64,000 nt of DNA. Origin: Candidatus Tumulicola scandinaviensis. GTDB taxonomy: Bacteria; Vulcanimicrobiota; Vulcanimicrobiia; Vulcanimicrobiales; Vulcanimicrobiaceae. Within the stretch, counting starts at the first letter, position 1; each line of letters opens with the position of its first letter. Made by a program: the position numbers and the translations under genes. Of the stretch, positions 56,700-64,000 are shown piece after piece. Under the pieces are notes generated by a model, which was not told the DNA's origin, ran no database searches, and saw only the letters and a program-made list of their open reading frames with translations. The DNA lies in contig PLLA01000121.1 of the NCBI GenBank assembly GCA_003140835.1, positions 58,984 through 122,983 on the forward strand, given 5' to 3'.

Positions 56700-57563
56700 T
56701 TGCTGGGCGGCGCGCAGCTGGCCGTCGGCGCGGCCGCCATCTTCGCGCGATTTGCCCTCCAAGGAGCGGCCCCGCTGGCGGTTGCCGCCTCACGCCTGTG
56801 CGTGGCGGCGATCGCCTTACTCGTCATTACTGCGTTTGCGGGGCGGAACCGTTCGCAGACGTTGCCCACGCGCCGTCAATCGCTTCAGCTGGGCGTTGCG
56901 GGCGTCGCACTTGCCGTGCACTTTGGCGGCTGGATCGCATCGCTCGAATACACGACGGTGGCGGCGTCGACGCTACTGGTGGCGACGACGCCGATGTGGA
57001 CCGCGCTCTACGATGCGTGGGCGCGCCGCCGCGCGCCGTCGCCGGTGGTGGTGATAGCCTTCGTCGTCGGAGGCCTCGGCTTGATCGCGATCGTCGGTTT
57101 CAATAAAACGCCGCCACCGGTTGCCGGTCATGCGTTACTTGGCGCGCTGCTGGCAATCGCGGGCAGCCTCGCAATGGCCGTCTATCTGATCGTGGTGCGC
57201 GAACTGCGTGAGACGCTCGCTACGCGAACCATCGTTACGCGCACCTACGCGTGGTCGGCGATCGTGCTGATCGCCGCTGCCGCAGTCGCGCACCAGGCGC
57301 CTCCCGCGCTGAGCGACGTGCCGGCCTGGGGCGGCATTCTCGGGATGGCGCTCGTTTCGCAGCTCCTCGGCCATACGGCGATCAACGCGAGCCTGCGTTG
57401 GTTTTCGCCGAGCGCGGTTTCATTCACCAATCTCATCGAGCCGGTCGCGGCGGCCGTGTTGGCGCTTTTCATCTTTGGCGAAGCGCTCGCGCCGCCGGCG
57501 ATAGCGGGGGGAGCCGTTCTGCTGATCGCCATCGGCATCGTGCTGCGCGAAGAGCGCACGTAA
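56700..57563 (+). CDS. EamA/DMT-family transporter
   Basis: The 287-residue product has ten membrane helices in two EamA halves ('RLCVAAIALLVITAFAG' to 'TTVAASTLLVATTPMWTALYD', and 'NASLRWFSPSAVSFTNLIEPVAAAVLAL'). Family proteins export amino acids, nucleosides or other metabolites. The TTG start at 56700 is the first permitted start; a stop lies 36 bases upstream in frame, so the N-terminal part of the first helix is barely complete. The substrate is unknown. It lies between the decayed regulator and the pyruvate dehydrogenase operon. Confidence 0.87.
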   Translation: MLGGAQLAVGAAAIFARFALQGAAPLAVAASRLCVAAIALLVITAFAGRNRSQTLPTRRQSLQLGVAGVALAVHFGGWIASLEYTTVAASTLLVATTPMWTALYDAWARRRAPSPVVVIAFVVGGLGLIAIVGFNKTPPPVAGHALLGALLAIAGSLAMAVYLIVVRELRETLATRTIVTRTYAWSAIVLIAAAAVAHQAPPALSDVPAWGGILGMALVSQLLGHTAINASLRWFSPSAVSFTNLIEPVAAAVLALFIFGEALAPPAIAGGAVLLIAIGIVLREERT

Positions 57564-57589
57564 GCGCAAGACGCGAGTATTGGCATCGT

Positions 57590-57612
57590 CCGGTCACGCC
57601 ATTGGACCGGTC
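57590..57612 (+). promoter_or_regulatory. Inverted repeat in the aceE upstream region
   Basis: CCGGTC (57590-57595) and GACCGG (57605-57610) are separated by nine bases; the second arm is itself part of the palindrome GACCGGTC (57605-57612). It sits about 45 bases before the aceE start and could be an operator or a weak hairpin. No regulator gene is adjacent. In GC-rich DNA short palindromes occur by chance, so this is a suggestion only. Confidence 0.3.
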
Positions 57613-57656
57613 CGTCCGCAAGAGATTGACCCGCAGCGCGGAATGGTGCGCATCCT

Positions 57657-60323
57657 ATGACGACGTCCGTTCAGGATCCGGATCCGCAAGAAACGCAGGA
57701 GTGGCTCGAGGCCATGCGCGGCGTCTTGGCCACCGAAGGCCCCGACCGCGCCCGCGAGTTGATCGGGCGGCTCGTCGACGAGGCTCAGCGCGGCGGCGCG
57801 CACGTATCCCTCGGGCTCGAAACGCCTTACGTCAACACGATACCGGTCGCGCTGCAAGCGCCGATGCCCGGCGATCGCGAGCTGGAAGGCCGTCTGCGCC
57901 ACTACGTGCGCTGGAACGCGCTCGCGATGGTGTTGCGTGCCAATAAGGTCAGCTCGGAACTCGGCGGCCACGTCGCCAGCTTCGCGTCGGCCGCAACCCT
58001 GTACGACGTCGGCTTCAATCATTTCTTTCGCGCGCCGTCGGCGTCGTTCGGCGGCGATCTGGTGTTTTTGCAAGGTCACTCCGCGCCGGGCTTCTACGCG
58101 CGCGCGTTCCTCGAAGGACGCATCACGCACGAGCAGCTGGAGCACTTTCGCCAAGAAGTAGACGGCAAAGGCCTCTCGTCGTATCCGCATCCCTGGCTAA
58201 TGCCGGACTTTTGGCAGTTCCCAACGGTTTCCATGGGGCTGGGGCCGATCATGTCGATCTATCAGGCGCGCTTCATGCGTTATCTTCACGATCGGACGTT
58301 GATCGACGCACAGGATCGAAAGGTGTGGGCGTTCCATGGCGACGGCGAAATGGACGAGCCAGAATCGCTGGGAGCTATATCCCTGGCCGGCCGCGAGAAA
58401 CTCGATAACCTCATTTGGGTTATTAACTGCAACCTTCAGCGGCTCGACGGTCCGGTGCGCGGGAACGGAAAAATCATTCAAGAGCTCGAGCGTGTCTTCA
58501 AGGGCGCCGGCTGGAACGTCATCAAAGTGATTTGGGGCAGCCGTTGGGATCCGCTCCTGAGCGCCGATAGCGGCGGCCGCTTAGTCCAGCTGATGACCGA
58601 ATGCGTCGACGGCGACTACCAGACGTTCAAATCGCGAAACGGAAAGTACGTTCGCGACGAATTCTTTGGCCGTTACCCTGAAACCGCGGCGTTGGTTGGA
58701 ACGTGGAGCGACGACGAAATCTGGGCGCTGCAGCGCGGCGGTCACGACTCGACCAAGGTGTACGCCGCCTACAAAGCCGCGGTCGAGCACCGCGGCCAGC
58801 CGACGGTCATTCTCGCAAAGACCATCAAGGGCTACGGAATGGGCGAAGCCGGCGAAGCGCGCAACATCGCACATCAGGCCAAGAAGATGGAAGTCGAAGC
58901 GATGCGCGCGTTCCGCGACCGTTTTAGCATTCCGGTCAGCGACGCGGAGATCGAGAAGATTCCGTTCTACAAGCCGGCCGAGGACAGCCCGGAGCTAAAG
59001 TACCTGCGCGACCGTGTCAAGGCGCTCGGCCGCGTGCCGCAACGGCGGCGCACGTCGGCGGCGCTCGCCGTTCCCGAGCTGCCGGCCTTCGAGGGGCAAC
59101 TGGCAGGCACGGGCGACCGCGAGATTTCAACGACGATGGCATTCGTGCGAATTCTCAACACGATCGTTCGCGACCAGCACATCGGCGCGCGCGTGGTACC
59201 CATTGTTGCCGACGAGTCGCGCACGTTCGGCATGGAAGGCATGTTCCGCCAACTCGGAATTTACTCGTCGGTCGGCCAGCTCTACCACCCGCAAGACGCC
59301 GAACAACTTATGTGGTACCGCGAAGACAAGCTCGGCCAGATTCTGCAAGAAGGGATCAACGAAGCCGGCGCGTTTTCGTCGTGGATCGCCGCGGGAACGT
59401 CGTACTCGAATCACGACCTGCCGATGATCCCCTTTTACATCTTCTATTCGATGTTCGGTTTCCAACGCATCGGCGACCTCGCCTGGGCGGCCGGCGACAG
59501 CCGCACCCGCGGGTTTTTGCTGGGCGCAACGTCGGGCCGAACGACGCTCAACGGCGAAGGCTTGCAGCACGAAGACGGGAGCAGTCAAGTCGCGGCGTCG
59601 TTCATTCCAAACTGCCGCAGCTACGACCCGACGTACGGCTACGAGGTCGCCACCATCATCCAAGACGGTTTGCGGCGCATGCTCGTCGAGCAAGAAGACG
59701 TTTACTACTACATCACGCTGCTGAACGAGAACTATCCGCATCCGGCGATGCCGGAGGGTTCCCGCGACGGAATTCTGCGCGGAATGTATCTGTTGCGCGA
59801 CGCCGGTAAACCGGGCAAAAAGGACGAGCCGTGCGTTCAGCTCTTCGGCTCGGGAGCCATACTGCAGGAAGTGCTGGCGGCGGCCGACCTCTTGGCAAAC
59901 GACTGGAACGTTCGCAGCGACGTTTGGAGCGTCACCAGTTTCAACGAGCTGCAGCGCGATGGCGTCGCCGCGCGGCGCTGGAGCCTGCTCCATCCTCAAG
60001 AGCCGCCGCGGCCTTCTTTCGTCGAGGAATCGCTGGGCGACCGTCCGGGTCCGGGCGTCGCCGCGACCGACTACATTCATACCTTCGCCGAACAGATTCG
60101 CCCGTTCGTCGGCCGGCGCTACGCTACGCTAGGAACCGATGGTTACGGCCGCAGCGACTACCGGCGCAAGCTGCGCGAGTTCTTCGAAGTCAGCCGCTAT
60201 TTCGTCGTGGTGGCGGCCCTCAAGGCACTCGCTGAAGACGGGCTGCTGCCGGCCGCGAACGTCGGCAAAGCGCTTGCGAAGTATCATATCGACCCGAACA
60301 AACCCAATCCGGTAACCGTGTGA
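57657..60323 (+). CDS. aceE: Pyruvate dehydrogenase E1, homodimeric type
   Basis: The 888-residue product has the length of the homodimeric AceE. The thiamine diphosphate motif runs from 'GDGEMDEPESLGAISLAG' near residue 228 to 'NLIWVINCNLQRLDGPVRG'. Other AceE blocks are 'SSYPHPWLMPDFWQFPTVSM' and 'TSGRTTLNGEGLQHEDG'. It decarboxylates pyruvate and passes the acetyl group to lipoyl lysines of E2. E2 (aceF) begins 10 bases later, so they form one operon; no E3 lipoamide dehydrogenase is in the window. Confidence 0.97.
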   Translation: MTTSVQDPDPQETQEWLEAMRGVLATEGPDRARELIGRLVDEAQRGGAHVSLGLETPYVNTIPVALQAPMPGDRELEGRLRHYVRWNALAMVLRANKVSSELGGHVASFASAATLYDVGFNHFFRAPSASFGGDLVFLQGHSAPGFYARAFLEGRITHEQLEHFRQEVDGKGLSSYPHPWLMPDFWQFPTVSMGLGPIMSIYQARFMRYLHDRTLIDAQDRKVWAFHGDGEMDEPESLGAISLAGREKLDNLIWVINCNLQRLDGPVRGNGKIIQELERVFKGAGWNVIKVIWGSRWDPLLSADSGGRLVQLMTECVDGDYQTFKSRNGKYVRDEFFGRYPETAALVGTWSDDEIWALQRGGHDSTKVYAAYKAAVEHRGQPTVILAKTIKGYGMGEAGEARNIAHQAKKMEVEAMRAFRDRFSIPVSDAEIEKIPFYKPAEDSPELKYLRDRVKALGRVPQRRRTSAALAVPELPAFEGQLAGTGDREISTTMAFVRILNTIVRDQHIGARVVPIVADESRTFGMEGMFRQLGIYSSVGQLYHPQDAEQLMWYREDKLGQILQEGINEAGAFSSWIAAGTSYSNHDLPMIPFYIFYSMFGFQRIGDLAWAAGDSRTRGFLLGATSGRTTLNGEGLQHEDGSSQVAASFIPNCRSYDPTYGYEVATIIQDGLRRMLVEQEDVYYYITLLNENYPHPAMPEGSRDGILRGMYLLRDAGKPGKKDEPCVQLFGSGAILQEVLAAADLLANDWNVRSDVWSVTSFNELQRDGVAARRWSLLHPQEPPRPSFVEESLGDRPGPGVAATDYIHTFAEQIRPFVGRRYATLGTDGYGRSDYRRKLREFFEVSRYFVVVAALKALAEDGLLPAANVGKALAKYHIDPNKPNPVTV

Positions 60324-60333
60324 GAGCGGCGCA

Positions 60334-61923
60334 GTGAGCGACACGATCGAGGTTCGCGTTCCCGACATCGGCGACTTCAAAGACGTGCCGGTCGTCGAAG
60401 TGCTGGTCAAAGCCGGACAAACGATTTCGAAGGAAACGCCGCTGGTCGTTCTCGAGAGTGACAAAGCGTCGATGGAAGTGCCGTCCACGACGGCGGGCAC
60501 CGTGCACGACGTGAAAGTGCGCGTGGGCGATCGAGTATCGCAGGGTGCCTTACTTCTCACGCTCGGCTCTGCTTCCGACGGCGCCGCCACCGCCGACAAT
60601 GTCATCCCGAGCAATGTCATCCTGAGCGGAGCTCGCAAAGCGAGCGCAGTCGGGTCGATCGACCTCGTCGTTCCCGACATCGGCGACTTCAAAGACATTC
60701 CGGTCGTCGAAGTGCTCGTCAAGCCGGGCCAACGGGTCGCGAAGGAAGCTCCGCTGATCGTTCTCGAGAGCGAGAAGGCATCGATGGAAGTCCCGGCGTC
60801 GGCCGCGGGAACCATCGCCACGGTAGCCGTGAAACCCGGCGATAAAGTTTCGATCGGAACGGTCATTGCAACGCTCGAGGTTGCGACCGAAGCGAACGCC
60901 GAACCGGCCGTCGCAGCCACCTCCCCGGCCGCGCAGGCTACCGCGCCGCTGGAGCAAATGGCGGCGGCCGAACCAACGCCGGCGTCGCCGCAACCGGGTT
61001 CGAAAGCGAGCGGCATCGTACACGCCAGTCCGGCGATTCGGCGATTCGCTCGCGAACTCGGCGTCGAACTGGCTCGGCTTGAGGGAACCGGTCCGCGCGG
61101 ACGCATCACGCGCGAGGACGTGCAGACGTTCGTCAAATCGGCGTTGCAGCGCGGCACGGCTCCGCCGGGTGGCCTCGCGATCGGCGGCGGATTGCCGGCT
61201 TGGCCGAACGTCGATTTCGCGCAATTCGGCACGATCGAGCGTAAGCCGCTCGGCCGCATCAAGAAGCTGTCCGGCCCGAATCTGCATCGCAACTGGCTGC
61301 TGATTCCGCACATCACGAACTACGACGAAGCCGACGTCACCGAGCTGGAAGCGTTTCGCAACCAGATCAATGCCGAGCAAGGCAAACGCGGCAACGGCGT
61401 CAAGCTCACCATGTTAGCGTTTCTCGTAAAGGCGTCGGTTGCTGCGTTGCTACGCTTTCCAGAATTCAATTCGTCGCTCGACGGCGCCGAGCTGATCTAT
61501 AAGCGTTACTACAATATCGGATTCGCCGCCGACACTCCAAACGGGCTGGTCGTTCCGGTTTTAAAGAATGCCGGCACGAAGGGGCTGCTCGCGATCGCCG
61601 CCGAGACCGCGGAGCTGGCGGGCAAGGCGCGCGACGGAAAGCTCGGGCTCGGCGACATGCAGGGCGGCACGTTCACGATTTCGTCGATCGGCGGCATCGG
61701 CGGCACGGCCTTCACGCAGATCGTCAACGCACCCGAGGTCGCGATCCTCGGCGCGGTACGCGCCTCAACTAGGCCGGTCTGGAACGGCAGCGAGTTCGTC
61801 CCGCGCCTGATGCTCCCGATCAGCGTGAGTTACGATCATCGCGTGGTCGACGGCGCCGGCGCCGCCCGCTTTCTCGCCTACCTGGGTTCGCTGCTCGGCG
61901 ATTTCAAGCGCATCGCACTGTAA
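60334..61923 (+). CDS. aceF: Pyruvate dehydrogenase E2, two lipoyl domains
   Basis: The GTG start follows the aceE stop by 10 bases. Layout: lipoyl domain 1 (lipoyl Lys44 in ESDKASME), linker, lipoyl domain 2 (Lys148 in ESEKASME), an Ala/Pro linker, a peripheral subunit-binding domain near residues 228-265 ('SPAIRRFARELGVELARLEG'), and the acetyltransferase domain with the catalytic His in 'YDHRVVDGAGA' near residue 501. It moves acetyl groups to CoA. The first linker, residues about 90-107, is coded by a degenerate copy of the dispersed GTCATCCTGAGC repeat and reads 'VIPSNVILSGARKASAVG'. Confidence 0.96.
   Translation: MSDTIEVRVPDIGDFKDVPVVEVLVKAGQTISKETPLVVLESDKASMEVPSTTAGTVHDVKVRVGDRVSQGALLLTLGSASDGAATADNVIPSNVILSGARKASAVGSIDLVVPDIGDFKDIPVVEVLVKPGQRVAKEAPLIVLESEKASMEVPASAAGTIATVAVKPGDKVSIGTVIATLEVATEANAEPAVAATSPAAQATAPLEQMAAAEPTPASPQPGSKASGIVHASPAIRRFARELGVELARLEGTGPRGRITREDVQTFVKSALQRGTAPPGGLAIGGGLPAWPNVDFAQFGTIERKPLGRIKKLSGPNLHRNWLLIPHITNYDEADVTELEAFRNQINAEQGKRGNGVKLTMLAFLVKASVAALLRFPEFNSSLDGAELIYKRYYNIGFAADTPNGLVVPVLKNAGTKGLLAIAAETAELAGKARDGKLGLGDMQGGTFTISSIGGIGGTAFTQIVNAPEVAILGAVRASTRPVWNGSEFVPRLMLPISVSYDHRVVDGAGAARFLAYLGSLLGDFKRIAL
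60601..60654 (+). repeat. Dispersed GTCATCCTGAGC repeat, copy C, inside aceF
   Basis: GTCATCCCGAGC, then GTCATCCTGAGCGGAGC, then a perfect hairpin (GCTCGC-AAA-GCGAGC), then GCAGTCG. The order of units and hairpin follows copies A and B, on the opposite strand. It lies within the aceF frame, in the linker joining the two lipoyl domains, and is read as protein without a stop. The normal linker there is short Ala/Pro-rich sequence. Confidence 0.75.
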
Positions 61924-61932
61924 CCATATCGA

Positions 61933-62562
61933 CTACGCGCGTCTCGCAGTAAAGCGATCGACGGCCCACGGAACCGCAATTCGAGTCGTCACGACGATCA
62001 AAACAGCCGCGATGAAAAGGTCGCGCGCGCTGGTAACCTGCTCGAATGCGACGCCCGACACGATAAACGCGAACGTGCCCACCGAGGTAAGAATCGCGCG
62101 GCTCAATCCCCAGCGCAAATCCTCAATCGCAAGCATTCGCCAACGGACACGCAGTCCGATCCACATCATGGTGGCGAGCAGCGCGTAGACGATGCTGTAG
62201 CTGAACAGCCAGAGCTGCACCGCCTCCCCGGCTCGATCGGCGATTGCGATCAGATGCAGGCTGATCTGCTGGAAGTACACCATGAGAACGAGGCTTCCCA
62301 ACATTGCAAAATTGAGAATCAGGGTGACGGGAGTGAGCACGAACAAACTTTTGAACAGGCGGTGATGGATCCACCACACGATTGAGATGAGAACGAACGA
62401 AATAATGAAGCCGTTCGTACCGACGACGATCGACGGGAGTGCCGATGCCGTTTTGGGGATTAACAGGTTCAAGCCCATTTCGGCGATGCAAAAACCGATG
62501 ACGATGTCGGAAAATGCCTCGAGGCGATGGACCGTCCGCTCGTCGCCGTTTTTCGTTACCAT
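61933..62562 (-). CDS. TMEM175-family (DUF1211) membrane protein
   Basis: The 209-residue product has about six helices. Helix 1 carries the family signature RLEAFSD followed by 'IVIGFCIAEMGLNLLIP', and helix 2-3 the block 'ISIVWWIHHRLFKSLF', as in bacterial TMEM175 K+ channels. The FSD motif in the first helix lines the pore in that family, so a potassium or proton leak channel is a fair inference. It lies 61 bases downstream of aconitase on the same strand, beyond a repeat copy, and may be transcribed with it. Confidence 0.85.
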   Translation of the reverse strand: MVTKNGDERTVHRLEAFSDIVIGFCIAEMGLNLLIPKTASALPSIVVGTNGFIISFVLISIVWWIHHRLFKSLFVLTPVTLILNFAMLGSLVLMVYFQQISLHLIAIADRAGEAVQLWLFSYSIVYALLATMMWIGLRVRWRMLAIEDLRWGLSRAILTSVGTFAFIVSGVAFEQVTSARDLFIAAVLIVVTTRIAVPWAVDRFTARRA

Positions 62563-62570
62563 TCGACCGT

Positions 62571-62632
62571 CCTTCGACTACGCGCCTACGGCGCTCCGCT
62601 CAGGATGACAATGCGGCTCCGCTCAGGATGAC
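62571..62632 (-). repeat. Dispersed GTCATCCTGAGC repeat, copy B
   Basis: On the minus strand: GTCATCCTGAGCGGAGC, 8 bases, GTCATCCTGAGCGGAGC, hairpin GCGCC-GTA-GGCGC, then GTAGTCGAAGG. It is nearly the same as copy A (16258-16320). The first unit supplies the aconitase stop codon (TCA TCC TGA, 62623-62625), and the rest fills the 61-base gap to the TMEM175-like gene. Confidence 0.85.
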
Positions 62633-64000
62633 GAGGGAGCTGCGTTGAGTTGGCGGAGCACGTACTGCAGGATGCCGCCGTTACGGTAGTATTCCGCCTC
62701 GTCGGGCGTGTCGATGCGAACGCGCACTTTGAACTCGATCGATTTACCGATCTTGGCGTCGACGGCCTTTACCATCGCGTGCATGCGCGGGGTGACGCCG
62801 CCGGCGACTCCGGTGACGTCGAAGATCTCTTCGCCGGTAAGCCCGTACGTCGATTGATCGGCGCGGTCGACGTACTCGAGCGGGAGCACGCCCATTCCGA
62901 TGAGGTTCGAGCGGTGGATCCGTTCGAACGAGTGCGCGATCACCGCCCGAATTCCCAACAGGTACGGTCCTTTGGCCGCCCAATCCCGCGACGAACCCGA
63001 GCCGTATTCGCGGCCGGCGAGCACGATCAACGGCGTGCCGTCGGCGCGATATCGCTCGGCGGCGTCGTAGATCGACATTTGCTCGTTGGTTGGGAGATAC
63101 CGGGTCGTGCCGCCTTCGACGCCCGGCACGAGGTGGTTGCGCAGCCGCACGTTTGCGAACGTTCCACGGACCATCACTTCGTGGTTGCCGCGACGCGATC
63201 CGTACGAGTTGAAATCCTTGGGCTCGATGCCGCGTTCCATCAAGTATTTCGCGGCCGGACTCGTCTTCGCAATGCTTCCTGCTGGAGAAATGTGATCGGT
63301 CGTCACCGAGTCTCCGAGCACGGCAAGCGCGCGCGCGCCGGCGATGTCGGATAGCGGCGGCGGCAGCGCGGGCATCGCATCGAAGTACGGCGGCTTCTTG
63401 ACGTACTCCGAGTTTGGATCCCATGCGTAGCGCTCGCTCGGCGTGACCGTCAGCTTGGCCCAGTTGTCGTCGCCGCGAAAGACATCGGCGTATCGCGCCT
63501 TGAACATGGTGTCGTTGACGCATCGCGCCATCACGTCGGAAATCTCGTCGTCGCTCGGCCAAACGTCCTTTAGATACACCGGCGCGCCGTCGCTACCGAT
63601 TCCCAACGGCTCGGTCGTGACGTCGACGTCCATGCGCCCCGTCAAAGCATAGGCCACCACCAGCGGCGGCGACGCGAGATAGTTCGCGTGCACTTGTGGA
63701 TGGATGCGGCCTTCGAAGTTGCGATTCCCGGACAGGACCGCCGCCACGATCAGATGCTGGTCGGCGACCGTCTCGGCGATGTCCGGCGGAAGCGGCCCGG
63801 AGTTGCCGATGCACGTGGTGCATCCGTAACCGACGATGTTGAATCCCAAGCGGTCGAGATACTCTTGCAAACCGGCCTTCGCGAGATAGTCCGTCACCAC
63901 CATCGAGCCGGGCGCGAACGACGTCTTCACCCACGGCTGCGTTTTCAGCCCGCGCCGTACGGCGTTGCGCGCCAAGAGTCCGGCGCCGACCAGCACCGCG
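62623..64000 (-). CDS. acnA: Aconitate hydratase (AcnA type), C-terminal part
   Basis: The frame is open to the window edge, so the N-terminal half lies beyond. Visible parts include '[19 protein letters not shown]', the iron-sulfur cysteines in '[14 protein letters not shown]', '[14 protein letters not shown]', '[15 protein letters not shown]', '[20 protein letters not shown]' and the swivel domain '[17 protein letters not shown]'. It isomerises citrate to isocitrate in the TCA cycle, or acts on methylcitrate. Its last codons (TCG TCA TCC TGA) are the first unit of repeat copy B. With pyruvate dehydrogenase nearby it forms a small central-carbon neighbourhood. Confidence 0.97.
   Translation of the reverse strand, partial: AVLVGAGLLARNAVRRGLKTQPWVKTSFAPGSMVVTDYLAKAGLQEYLDRLGFNIVGYGCTTCIGNSGPLPPDIAETVADQHLIVAAVLSGNRNFEGRIHPQVHANYLASPPLVVAYALTGRMDVDVTTEPLGIGSDGAPVYLKDVWPSDDEISDVMARCVNDTMFKARYADVFRGDDNWAKLTVTPSERYAWDPNSEYVKKPPYFDAMPALPPPLSDIAGARALAVLGDSVTTDHISPAGSIAKTSPAAKYLMERGIEPKDFNSYGSRRGNHEVMVRGTFANVRLRNHLVPGVEGGTTRYLPTNEQMSIYDAAERYRADGTPLIVLAGREYGSGSSRDWAAKGPYLLGIRAVIAHSFERIHRSNLIGMGVLPLEYVDRADQSTYGLTGEEIFDVTGVAGGVTPRMHAMVKAVDAKIGKSIEFKVRVRIDTPDEAEYYRNGGILQYVLRQLNAAPSSS

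Overview
The window is GC-rich, densely packed bacterial chromosome with many 4-base start/stop overlaps. Nothing in it is a clean phylogenetic marker. A form I aerobic CO dehydrogenase operon, a homodimeric pyruvate dehydrogenase E1, many exported lipoproteins and beta-propellers, winged-helix/TPR and cyclase/ATPase/TPR regulators, and abundant GTG/TTG starts would fit an aerobic soil bacterium of a little-cultured phylum such as Candidatus Eremiobacterota (WPS-2) or a relative. That assignment is inference only.

Layout. 1-6.5 kb: the end of a TPM-domain membrane protein, exported propeller and serine-hydrolase genes, a DUF2293 protein, and an exported protein built of 10-residue YNKNT repeats. 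6.5-16.2 kb (minus strand): a contiguous cox operon running coxM-coxS-coxL-coxG-(XdhC-YHS fusion)-coxD-coxE-coxF-mocA, followed by an MDR oxidoreductase. CoxL carries the form I active-site loop AYRCSFR, so the operon should encode real CO oxidation, with the genes that sulfurate, insert and cytidylate its molybdenum cofactor alongside. A large class III adenylyl cyclase/NTPase/TPR protein is transcribed divergently from coxM and is the obvious candidate regulator. 19-28 kb: a sedolisin peptidase, a lipoprotein, an amine oxidase, a Na+/H+ antiporter and a three-gene partner-switching module (SpoIIE-type phosphatase, STAS antagonist, HATPase anti-sigma kinase). 28-35 kb: an EEP nuclease, a lipoprotein pair related to PNGase A and EXORDIUM (families best known from plants and fungi), and a TM0106-type nuclease-helicase. 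35-44 kb: hyuA-hyuB, then a four-gene minus-strand operon (sugar porter, Zn alcohol dehydrogenase, Gre-like factor with a clipped coiled coil, glycosyltransferase). 44-51 kb: two tandem 1,000-residue sortilin-like propellers. 51-57 kb: a lytic transglycosylase, a thiC gene under a TPP riboswitch with a translationally coupled GmhB-like phosphatase, and two decayed, divergent winged-helix regulators. 57-64 kb: pyruvate dehydrogenase E1 and E2, a TMEM175-like protein and the C-terminal part of aconitase.

The carbon logic is CO oxidation as a supplementary electron source beside ordinary heterotrophy (sugar uptake, pyruvate dehydrogenase, aconitase, exported hydrolases). Three features are the most unusual. 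First, a dispersed element with the core GTCATCCTGAGC is found in the cox/cyclase promoter gap, at the aconitase stop codon, and in frame inside the E2 lipoyl-domain linker. Second, CoxM has lost about 30 residues from its C-terminal domain. Third, the PNGase A-like/EXORDIUM-like lipoprotein pair is unexpected in a bacterium.
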